Shown here: in pieces, positions 13,991-25,875 of the stretch
How the letters are laid out: every line of letters begins with the position of its first letter
How positions within the stretch are numbered: the first letter of the stretch is position 1
Source of the DNA: Dactylellina haptotyla
Lineage: Eukaryota > Ascomycota > Orbiliomycetes > Orbiliales > Orbiliaceae
NCBI GenBank assembly: GCA_031310005.1
Contig: CM062382.1
Location: 372,001 to 436,000 of the forward strand
Direction: 5' to 3'
Length of the DNA: 64,000 nucleotides
The notes under the pieces: generated by a model
The model's input: only the letters and a program-made list of their open reading frames with translations
Databases searched by the model: none
Told to the model about the DNA's origin: nothing
Position numbers and translations under genes: made by a program

Positions 13991-16900
13991 TCCTCCCTTT
14001 TTAAAATAAGCTTCCATATAAGTAATTTTTTTATAAAATTTAAAATTTTATATAAATAATAATAATTAGGTATAAAATAATAATATATTATTATTATTTT
14101 TATGTAAAAATTTGATTTTATATATTATTAATTTTTATATTAAAATTAAATTTATATAGAATAATAATTTATATTATAATATAAAGTTTATTTTAAAATA
14201 GGTGCTTATATAATTATATATATATAAAAATATAATAATTAAATTAAAATAATAAAATAAAATTTAAATTATAAAATATTTTTATAAATATAAATAATTA
14301 ATATATTTTTAAAAATAATAATATTAATAAATTGTTATATAAAATTATTAATTAAATGGTGTTAAATTAAACTCATTATATTAAAATATAGGAGAAAGTC
14401 TTAAACAATTTATAAATTTTATAAAAATCCAATTTTTCTTATATTATAGAATTTTTAATAAAAGATATTTTAACTATATTTATTATAATTATAATTATAT
14501 TTAAAAATAATTAATAAATTTTTATAATTTTTATATTACTAATAAAACTAATTATTCTATAATAAATTATATTTTTGGTAATTAGATTAAAAATAAATAA
14601 AATTATATGAGGTAGAAAATACTTAAATTTTATTATTTATTAAAATAATTTAAATTTAAATAAAGTAATATATTTATAAAAAAATAAATTTAATAAATAA
14701 AAATAAAATTAATTTTTAAAAAAATTTATTATTAAAAATAGGAAGATTTTAAATAATTTTAAAATTGGATTTAAAATTATTATTAAATAATATTAATTTT
14801 TAATAATTTTTAAATAATAATATTACTTTTTTAAATAGGAGGTTAAATAAATATAATATATAAATTAAATTTTTAAGTATAATTAATTAAAAAATTTCAA
14901 ATTATTTTTATTTAATTATATTTAAATATATTAAATATTATATGTTTTTTAGGTTTTTTTAAAATGTTTATTTAATAATTTTAGTATTTTTTTAAAAATA
15001 TTTTTAAATTAATTAAAATAAAATATTATTTTTTAATTCCTATAAATTGTTTTATAATTTGTAAGATAATAACCATTTGATTAAATATTTGTTATTTTTA
15101 TTAAATCTATTAAATATTCTTATAATTTTGTATTTTGTATAATTTTTATATTCCAATTTTTTATTTTAAGTTTTTTTAGATTTAAAAGAATTAATTTAAA
15201 AATAAAATATAAAAATTGATAAATTTAAGTAAATCCTAAAATTTTAAATTCAAAAGTATTATTATTAAATTTTTAATAATAATAAAAGATTTATATTTTA
15301 ATAATCCAATTTTTACTTTATTATTTTTTTAATATATTTGGTAAGTAAATATGTTTTATTTTTTTTAAAAAAATATTTCTATATATTATTGATTATAATA
15401 ATATAACATATATTTTATTATAAATAAAAATCTTTTATAAATTATTATAAAAATTTTTATATTATTTAATATATTTTTTATTTCTAGGATAATTTTTTAA
15501 ATATTATAAAAATAGTATTATAATAGGTTTTATTCTTTTAAATATTTTATAAAAATATATTTAATAAATAAATATTTAAATATATTATAAATAAATTTAA
15601 AATATAATAATAATTTAATTTAATTGTTTTATATATATTAAAAATTTTTAATTATATTTTAATAATTTAAATAATTTATTTTATAACTTCATCTATTTAA
15701 ACACATTTTTTACTAATAATATTAATTTTAGTACTAATCTAATTCTTAACTAAATTCTAAAATTTATTAAAAATAATATATCTCTATTATAAATATATTT
15801 AAATTATAATTTATATTAATTAAAAATTCATTTATTATAAATTTATTCAAATTCAATTATAAATTATTTAAAATTTTATGATTTTAAAATTATTATTTTA
15901 TTAAATTTGTAAATAATAATTAAAACTTTATTATAAATAATGTTTATAAAAAGGTTTTTAAAAAATATTCTTTATATAAAATTATATAAAATAATTTAGA
16001 ATAATTTTAAGAATATATTATAAAATTATAATTTTTATAAGGTAAATATTAATTAAATTTATTTTAATAATATATATTGTAAGTTTTAATATATTATTTA
16101 ATATATTATTATATTTAAAATTAAAAATAAGATTTAATTAAAAGTTTTTAAATATATTTAATTTTTAAATATCCATAGATTAATATATTATAATATTATT
16201 TAATTAGTTATTATTAAAATTTTTAATAAAAATATAAAATTTTTAAAAAAATAAATTTTTTTATTATAAAATAATTTAAAATATTAAAATTTTTTAATAA
16301 TATTTTTTTATTATGGGATGTTTTTAATAATTTTATTTAAATTTTTTATAAATTAATTTTTAAAATATAAAAGTAAAATTAAAAATTTATTAATTAAAAT
16401 AATTATATATTATTTTTTTAAAAATAATTTTTATTAAATTAAATTTTAATTATTAAATTAGGTTATTAATTAATAATATTAATTTTAAAGTTTTTTTTTT
16501 ATAGTATATAATTTTTATATTATATTAATTAATAAATTTTATTAATAAACTTATTATTTGCTAAGATCTTTAGATAATAAAAAGTAAATAAGATTCTTAT
16601 AATTTAAATATATTATAAAAGGTTTTTTATTTAAAATATAAATTTAAACAATAATTATTATTTTTTATTATAAATAAAATATTGTAATTTAGTTACATTA
16701 AATTTATAAAAAGATAAATAATAAAATGTTATTTTTAAATTATTATAATTAATATAAACAAACTTTTAATATAATATTAAAAACATTTATTTCAATTTTA
16801 ATAAATAAGTTGGGATTATATAATTTAAAAATAGGAGTTAAAAGAAAAATTTTTAAAAATATTAAAAATGTATTTAATTAAAAATTATATTAAAATATAT

Positions 16901-19900
16901 GTTAATTTTTATTTTTTTAAAATAATAAATATATAATTATATTATTTAATAAATTATTAATAATAATTATATAATTTTAAAAAACTTAAATATTTTTAAT
17001 ATTTTAAAATTAAAATTATTTTTAAATAATATTAATTTTTAAAATCTATTTTAATTTTTAAATTATAATTATAACTTCTAGGAATTTATATTTTATAATT
17101 TTAAATTTTATTTTTTTAATTTAATTTTAAAATTATATTTATTTAATGTTTTAAAAATTGTAATAATATATTATAATAATATTTTTAAAATTTTTATTAT
17201 AAATTAATATATTATTAAGGTAAATAATATATATTTTATTAATATAATCTTATAATATATAATTTATAAAGATTTAAAAAATGTTGGAATATTAATTAAT
17301 TTCATAAACATAATTAAATATTTAAATAAATTATAGTAATATTTAAATGTTATTTTTAAATATTTTTAAAACAATTTGTAAATTATAATAAGTAATTATA
17401 ATATTAAATTTAATAAAATAAATAATTTTAATTAATTAATTTAAAGATTTATTAATTTAAAATAAACTATTACAATCTTTAATTATAATAGCGTTAAAGC
17501 TTTGGTAATTAATATAAATTTGTAATTTTCTATTTTTTTAAAAATAAAAGGGATATTCTATGGAAGATTTTAAAAATAAATATATTTTTTTGTAAATTTT
17601 TAATATACTTTTAAATATTTTGAATTTTTTTGTATAAGTGTAAATAAATAAAAATTTTAATATAATATTTTTATAATAATATTTTATAAATAAATTTATT
17701 AAATAATGGTAATATATTTTTGTTTTGATTTTTAAAAATTCAAATTTATTTAGAAATTTATTTTGAAATTTTAAAAATAAAATATTTTAATAATTTTTAA
17801 TAATTTTAATAATGTTTTTAATTTTAAATTATATTTATTTAAAAATATTAAATTTATTACGAAAACAATAATAAATTTCTTTATCAAAAAATATTTTATA
17901 AATTATAAATGAATTTTTTAAATTACTTATAAACTATTCATTAAATCTAATATAAATTCTATTAATATTTATAATAAATAAATTTAATTATTTTATTTTT
18001 AAAATTTATAACTAAGTTGTAATTTTTCAACCAATCATATCCTAAAATAAAATTGTTATTAGTAAAATTAAAAATATCAATAATTTGTTTTTAAAATATT
18101 TATTAATAATAAAAATAATATTAATTTTATATTTAATTGTTTTTAAAAAACTTTTTTAAAAGTAATAATATATATATAATATTTTTAAATTGTATAAAAG
18201 ATTATATTTTTAATATATTTTTAAAAATATATAGTTTTATTTCATTATTTATGAGAATTTATATAAAATTTTTATTAATAATATAAAATATTTAAAAGTG
18301 TTATTTTTAATTTAATTAAAAATTTTATTAAATCTTTTTTAAAAATTAAAATTAAATAATTTAATATATATTATTATTTAAAATTTTTTAGTTTAAAATA
18401 TTATATTATTTGATATTATTGAATTTTATATTATTAATAATATTTTTATCTTTTTTATTTTAAAAAATTAAATAATATTCCTATTAAAATCAAAATATTT
18501 TATTAATAATTTTAAATATAAAGTTTTAAATTTTTTTATAATAAAATTATTATTTATAATTTAAATAATTTTTATAAATATATAGTTTTAGGAGTTTCTT
18601 CTAATATATTATAAAAATAATATTAGTTTATTTTTGCATAATATTAGTTTATTTTTGCATATAGTTAATATAAATATAAAAATTTTTATTATAAAAGTAA
18701 TAATTAAAAAATTTTAATTTATAAAATTAATATTTTTTTATTTTTTATTTTTATAATATTAATATTAAATGTAATATTAAAAATATTAGAATTATTTATA
18801 TATAATTAATATATTTTATAATCTTATATTAGTTTAATTTTATAATAATAAAGTATTATAAAATAAATAATTTATTAATAAAATTAATAAAAGCTTTTTA
18901 TTATTTTTATACATTCATAATTAAAAATAATTATTTAATTTATATAATTTTAATATATAAATTTAATAAAATTTATATCAGAATATCTATATAATTAATA
19001 TTAATATATTCTATAAAATTCTATACATTAATTGATAAATTAAAGCCAATTCCTATTATTATTAATATAAAATATTAAATATTTATATTTTATAAATCTA
19101 ATATTAAATAAAGTAAATTATTTAAAAATAATTTTTTTAACATCTAAACATAATATTTATTTTTATAATTTTTATTATTTTTTAATATTTAATTTATATA
19201 ATTATTATATTTTTTTATTAAGAAATTAATTATTAAAAATATGATTTTTATAATTTAATTTTATATAATTTTAAATTGTTTTTAAAAATAAATTTTTAAT
19301 TTATAATAATATAAAATTTTTAAAATTTATTATAAATAAGTTTTTTTGGATTTTATATTTTTTATAAATTATTTAAAAATTTTAAATAAATTATAGATAT
19401 ATAGTTTTAAAAAAAATTTTCTTATTTAAAATAATATTTTTTATAATAAATTTAATTTTATTTTTTATTAAATATTTTTAATTTTTAATTCTTAAAGAAT
19501 ATATATTTTAAGTAAAATAATAAATAGAATAAAAATTTAAATTTTTTTTAATGCAATTAAAATTTAAAAAATAATTAAATCAATATTAAAAAAATTTTTT
19601 TTATTAATTTAATAAAAAATAATATTAAATTATTATTTTTTTTAAAATTCTTCTTTAAATTATTAATAATTATTTTTATATTTTTTAATATACTCATCAT
19701 AGCTTTTTTAATATTTTTTATAATTATATTATTTTTATAATATTTTTTAATTAACTATCCTAATATTTTTTAAATATTAATTAATAAAATAATTTTGCTT
19801 AATATATTTTTTTTTATTATACTAATAATATACTGGTTTGTTGGATTTTAGAAAATGATTTTTTAATTGTTAATTTTGATTTTGGGTTTTTTTTAATTTT

Positions 19901-21447
19901 ATAGAAAATAGTTTAAAAATATTTTTTAAAATCTAATTATTTTCGTTTTATTATTATTAATTATTTAATTTTTAATAATTATTTTAAAGAACATATAAAA
20001 AATTATTTTAATTCTAAAATAATCAACTTTAATTTATTATAAAATAATTTCCAAAATTATAAAAAAATCAATTTCCTTAATTATTATTATAAAATTTAAA
20101 TTAATTATTCTATTAATTCTAATAATTCTTTTAAAAATTAAAAAATTAATTATAATTATTATAATTTTAAAAATATTTATTTTATATTCTCAAAAATAAT
20201 TATTATTAAATTTTATAATTAAATTTTTAATTATATAATATTAAATTTTTAAATTATATATAATTATTTTAATAACTTTCTATTTTTATATAAATTTTAA
20301 TCCTTTTTAATATAATAAATTAATTATTTTATAATATATTTAATTATAAAAATATAAATATTAATAATTTAAAAATATTCTCTAATAAATTTAATTTATT
20401 ATAAATTTTAAATAATATAAAAACTTCTTCAGTCTTATCTTAATATTTATAAAATTATTTAAATTTTTAATAAAATATAAATAATTAATAAAAATTTAAA
20501 TAATATAATTATTATTAATTTTCCATTTTATTTTTTTATTTTTTTATATTATATAATAAAAGTTATAAATATAAAAATAATTTTAATAAAAATATAAAAA
20601 AATAAATTTTATTTTTATTATTTTTAAATTATTAATATTAAAAATAAAAATAATAACAACTTACTAAATAAATTAATTAAATTTATATAGTAAATTATTA
20701 AATTTATTAAAATTTAATATTTTTATTTTATATTAAATAGTAAGTCAAAATAAATTAATAAAATTTATTAAAAGTTATTAAAATTATTAAAATATTTTTA
20801 TTATTATTATTATATTATTAAAATTTTTATTAAAATTTTTAAATTTTGAAATTAAAAATTGATTTATAATAAAATTTATTTTTATTTAATATAAAATGAG
20901 AATGGATTTTATTTAGTTTTTAATTGGATTTTAAAATAATAGGTATTATTTTTTTTTTAATCATTTTAAATATACTTTATATATTCTTATAAATTTTGGT
21001 GGTTGTTTAGGTTATGGTAATTATTTTTTTAAATTTTTTTAAAATTTTTATAACTATTTCTAGGTTTTATAAATATTTATTATTATTTAAAATAATAATT
21101 TTTATTAAATTATTAATAGCTTTATTAAATATATATAATTTTTTTTTATTTATATGGTAATATTAAAATAGATTTTATTATTAATAATTGAAATTTTGTT
21201 TTTATTTTTAAATAAATTAATTTAAAAATTAATAAGGGTAAAAATAATATTTTATTTTTATTTTTATAAATATAAAAATATTTAATTGATTTTATAAAAT
21301 TTAATTTTCAATTTATTCATTTAAATATTATATAAATAAAAATAATCATTTTTTTATTTATAATCTCATTTTTAAAATTATAAAATTTTTAAATTAAAAG
21401 ATATTATTATATATATACTTTTTAGTTAAAAATAATTAATTAAAATA

Positions 21448-21953
21448 TTATATTTTATATTATTTAATATAATAATATAAATATGTAATATTAAAATATG
21501 TAAAACTCTCTTTCTACCTAAAATACTTAGGTTTTTAATAAAAATATATATAAGATTATAAAATATTAAAAATAATTTGTTTAAAGTATGTAATAATAAT
21601 AAAATAAAAATAATTAAATATTGAATTATATTTAAATTAATTGATAAAAATAAGAATACTTTATTAATCCTAAAAATAATTTTATATATAGGAATAGTTT
21701 AATATACTTATAATAAATTATAAATTGTAGTAGATTATAATTTATAACTTATGATTTATAATAAAATAAACAATAATTTATAAAATATATTATATTATAA
21801 TTTAAAATATTAAATAAATAAGTAGGCTTTGTTATCAAATATATTAAAATAATATATATTTGTAAATATAAAATGTGGTAATAAAAATTAGAATAATATA
21901 GTATAAAGTTAGGTATAGGTATTTATATTGTTAAGATTTGTGGTCTATGATAA
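21448..21953 (-). repeat. 5' LTR of element 2 (subtype 2)
   Basis: About 505 bp. It pairs with the LTR at 13489-13990 through the subtype 2 central block and ends near TTGTGGTCTATGATAAA. Confidence 0.7.
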
Positions 21954-24535
21954 ATAGATAGTAATTTTTAATAATAATTATATTAAATTTTTTTTAATTT
22001 ATATATAATTATAATAATCTATTTTTTTTTAATATAAATAATATCAAAGCCCTTTATAGGCTATTTAATTATTTAATAAATCTTTTATAAAATTTTTTAA
22101 ATCTATTTTTTAAATTTTTTAATATTTTTTATTTATTAATTTTATTATTTCCTATATTAATTAAATATTATTAAATATTTTAATTTATATATTATTTTTT
22201 ATTAAGGTAGGAGGATTATTTTTTATTTTAAAAATATTTTTAAATTTTTAAATTTTAATAATATTTATATAATTTTTTAATAATTTTTTATTTAAATCTA
22301 TCTATTTTTAATTTTTATTAATTTTATAAATTGTATAAATAAACCTTTATTTTATAGTTTTTTAAAAATTTCTACATTAATTATAATTATTTTTAATATA
22401 TAATTAAATTTGATTTCTAACTTTTTTAATTAATAATAATATTATATTTTTATACCATAATTTTCCTAAATTAAGATTTTTATAATGTTAATAATATCAA
22501 CTCTAATTATTTTTCATAATTTTTAATTTTTATTATAAATTATATCATTTCTTTTATTATTTTTTTTTTATTATTAAAATATTTTATAATTTTAAAAATT
22601 ATTTTAATATATAATAAAAAATTATTTTTAATTATAAACTACTAGTTTATATATATTTTAATATTTTTACTATTTAAGTAAGTGATAATAAAAATAAAAT
22701 TTTAAAAGCAAAAATACAAAATAATTAGAATTTTTATATATAATTTAAATAAAGTTTTAATTTTTTTAGGTTTTAAATAGGAATACATATTTTAAAATAT
22801 AAAAAAAATTTATTAATTTTTTTGGGATATTTAAAATTTACAAAATAACAAAGTTTTCCCAACTTTCCATATATCATTTTTTATAGTTAGTTTTTTTTTT
22901 TTTCTAATTTTTTGTTATTATTAATAATAATTACTTTAATTTATTTATTAAACATCTATTCTATTTATTATTTATATTATTAAATATTTTTATAAGAGAT
23001 TTTCTATAGATTTTAGCATCTAGTAAGCCTGGAATCAAATCTATAAATAGTTTTTTTTAGCTCCATATTATTTAAAAAAAATTATAGAATAATAATTCTA
23101 TTAAATAAATTTTTTTTAAAATATTATCCAATATAATATCCTTTTTTTTTATAATTTTTATTTTTATAATATATGTAGAGATTTAGGGATTTTTTTTAAT
23201 TTTTTTTTTTTTTATTAAGTTGTTTTTGGATTTTTTTTATAGATTGATTTATTGGTCTTGGGCTATAGTATTGATTTTCTTAAATAATATTATTTAAATT
23301 ATATTTATTAAGAATTTTAATATTCTTTTTATTATTTTATCCTTGATTTATTCTTTTAATTGATATATTTAAAAATTTTCTGGTTTTTTTTTAACTTCTA
23401 ATATTTTTTAATTATTATTTAATTTTTAATAAAAAATTACAAAATTATTAATGTTATTTAATAAATTATTATAAATAATTAAAAATTTTTTTATTTCTAT
23501 ATAGAGTTTATTGTGTAGATAGGTTACTTATACTATATTATTATAATTAAATTTTTTTATAAATCTTTTAAATTTAATATAATATGAGGAAAAAAGTTGG
23601 TTTATTTATTTTAATATTTATAATTTTTTTTTAATTATTTTAACTAAATTTAGATTTTTAAAGGCTTTTTCAAGCCAAGTTTTAAAGTCTTTATATATAT
23701 TTTAATTATAATAGTTATTATTTTTATTATATTTATTAAATATAAGTTTTTATGGGTTATTTTGTAAGAAGCTAATTATATATAATATTCATTTTTAATA
23801 AATATTAAATTTAATTTTTTCTTTTTTAAATTTATTATTGAGAATATTGAAGAAGTTTATAAGCTAATGAGGTTTAATTTTATTGAAAATATCTAAATTT
23901 AGGAATTTAATTTTATTAATAAATATTATTAAAAATGTATTAGATATTTTATTTAATTAAAGATAATAAATAATACCTTTGTTTATTTAAAAATAAATTT
24001 TAAAATAATAATTAATTTAATTATCTTAAAGAATTTTTCTAATATATCTTTTATTTTAGTAGATATTTTGTAATATTAGGTTATTAAGATTACAAAGTAA
24101 TAAAATATAAAAATTAATATAATAAGTATAAAATAATAAAATAATAAATAAAATGTTATTTAATTTTATTAAATTTTACATATATATATATTTTAAATTA
24201 ATATTTAAATTATTATTTAATTTTTTAAGTTATATAATGTTAAAAATACAAGTATAAATACTTATAAATAAAAGTGAATAATAAGTAATTTTAAATAAAA
24301 AAATAATAAATAATTTTAAATAAAAAAAATAATAAATAATTTTAAATAAAAAAAATAATAAATAATTTTAAATAAAGAAAATAATAAATAATTTTAAATA
24401 ATATAATTATTCTTCTTAATTTAAAGATAATTCTTCATTTTAAATATTTTTGTTTTTATATTATTTTTATGTTTTTTTATCAATCCAAAAAAAAATGTTA
24501 ATATTTTTTATTATTATTTTTATAGTTCCTCCTGC
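21954..24535. other. AT-rich stretch of unknown repeat origin, up to the isochore border
   Basis: About 2.6 kb with no open frames, no LTR and no visible similarity to elements 0-2. GC is slightly higher than in the elements. It is likely the wreck of another repeat and is closed on the right by a short tandem repeat and then an abrupt return to normal composition. Confidence 0.5.
24276..24401. repeat. Tandem repeat, about 26-bp unit, five copies
   Basis: Five successive near-identical copies of an A/T-only unit (AATAATAAATAATTTTAAAT followed by a run of A). They differ mainly in the length of the A run and lie about 135 bp from the AT/GC border. Confidence 0.75.
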
Positions 24536-25024
24536 TTATATTATTTCTTAGTATAGTTCGTCATATTGTTTGAGCTTTGTTACACCTTCCCTCTTTTCAA
24601 GCAAATAACGCCGGCTACTGAACCAGGCTTGGACCCTCCCTGGCTGTACCGTGTACATGGTTTCGCGGGAACGCTATCAGATGCGATTTGCCCTAGCGTC
24701 CAATCAGTCAGTGCTTGCTGCAGCCTCCTCAATCATTGTGGAGCCGAGATTCCTTAGGAAAAAGCAATCCTCAAGAGTGTTTTGATTGATCACTCTTCAT
24801 CCCATTATCTTATAAAATAGTTAAATAGAACGGCCGCTCAGCTTCCCATATCGTTTAACAGTTGTTGTCTCATGGCGCCAAAACCTTCTACTAGTGGGTT
24901 TGTATTCGTATTTTAAAACACCTCTTTGTTTCTAAACGTACTCTCTTTAAAGCTATCCTCAGGTAGTGAGCCTGCGCCACAAATTGAACGTTCGAGTCAA
25001 CGCCTGTGATCACGTCAATCTAAT
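24536..25024. other. Isochore border and upstream region of the first C2H2 gene
   Basis: Composition switches within a few tens of bases near 24535-24570 from almost pure A/T to balanced sequence. The first ORF-like stretch (24566-24757) has no support. The rest is presumably promoter and 5' UTR of the gene starting at 25025. Confidence 0.5.
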
Positions 25025-25783
25025 ATGCAGACTGAATCGAATGTTGATGGCTGGTATGGTGCATACCTAGGCGACCAAGAATACACCGGAGGCAGCGACG
25101 TCATTATGTATTCAGTATTGAACACCGACGAATTTCCAACGTCCAACCATGTGGCTACTAATCTTGATGGTTCTGAATTCGACCACTACAAGCATATAGG
25201 TACGGATGAGGACATGGTAGGACATGGAGACCCAGTCGATGATCCGAATATAGATCCTCAGTTGCAGAATAACCCCGTAGAGCTAGATTTGGGTCAGCCA
25301 GAGATCAATTTGTACAACGAATATTTTGTGGAAGATCCGATCAATGAACGGGAGGGTTCCACTAAACGTTTTAAACTCAAAAAAGAAAAACGGGTTTCCC
25401 ATCAGAAGAGTGATAAACACTACGAGCGCAGAAAACAAAAAGCTAGGTAGAATACCCCGGAGGCCTCTCTCTTAAGAGCTACACTCACGATGGGAGTACA
25501 AATGTTTAGGATAAGACTTGATCGAAATGCCCAAGAAAAGGTTTCAAATCCGCTTTCTGATACTCCGAAATGCGACTATCCAGATTGTCCTTTCGAAACA
25601 GACAAAGTAGACAACCTGAATCGCCATATAAGGCGTGTGCACGGTGAACCAAGATACGTTTGCCCAGTGTGCGGTTGTGGATACACTCGATATGACCTCT
25701 ACAAGCCTCACATCAAAAACAAACATGGCCTTGAAGCACCTGAGGAAGCACCGGGGGGGCAACCACAACAGTCTGAGATCTAG
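25025..25783 (+). CDS. Two-finger C2H2 zinc-finger protein (paralogue 1)
   Basis: Predicted nucleic-acid-binding protein of about 231 aa. Exon 1 is 25025-25446; a 63-nt intron (GT at 25447, AG at 25509) restores the frame; exon 2 is 25510-25783. The first about 140 residues are acidic and low in structure, with DPNIDPQLQNN near residue 78, then a basic KR-rich stretch just before the splice. Exon 2 has two fingers: C-x4-C-x12-H-x4-H (CDYPDCPFETDKVDNLNRHI onward) and C-x2-C-x12-H-x4-H (YVCPVCGCGYTRYDLYKPHI onward), joined by HGEPRY. The same architecture and intron phase occur at 33259, 37747 and 50538. The C-terminal tail (LEAPEEAPGGQPQQSEI) is read in a different frame from the homologous DNA of paralogue 2. 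It lies under 500 bp from the RIP-type isochore. Target and role are unknown; a regulator is inferred only from the fingers. Confidence 0.85.
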
Positions 25784-25800
25784 CTTCTTTGTAAATCGTG

Positions 25801-25875
25801 GTAAGTATCTCTCTTGAAGACTATGATTTACAAGAAAACAATCCGAACAGACATCTAATAGAATTTCTATTTCAG
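25801..25875 (+). other. Probable 3' UTR intron of C2H2 paralogue 1
   Basis: A near-ideal intron begins 18 bases after the stop: donor GTAAGTATCT, branch-like CTAATA, acceptor CTATTTCAG, 75 nt. A GTAAGT donor also sits just downstream of the stop in paralogue 2 and a GTGAGT in paralogue 3, which argues for a shared transcript structure. The donor is too close to the stop to be expected to trigger decay by the usual 50-nt rule. Confidence 0.5.

Larger units (their letters stand above)
13489..21953 (-). mobile_element. Decayed Ty3/Gypsy LTR retrotransposon, LTR to LTR (element 2)
   Basis: About 8.46 kb, bounded by direct LTRs of subtype 2 (13489-13990 and 21448-21953). The internal sequence parallels element 1 from end to end. 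The chromodomain-like stretch lies near 15075-15190 on the - strand, so the 3' LTR is the left one. It looks whole in structure but is broken throughout by saturating C-to-T decay and is a fossil. Matching LTR subtypes at both ends support one insertion event rather than recombination between elements. Confidence 0.75.

Noticed and set aside
1-24535. Mitochondrial DNA insertion as the source of the AT-rich block
   Set aside because: No rRNA, tRNA or mitochondrial protein frames are visible, and paired LTR-like repeats and element symmetry explain the block better.
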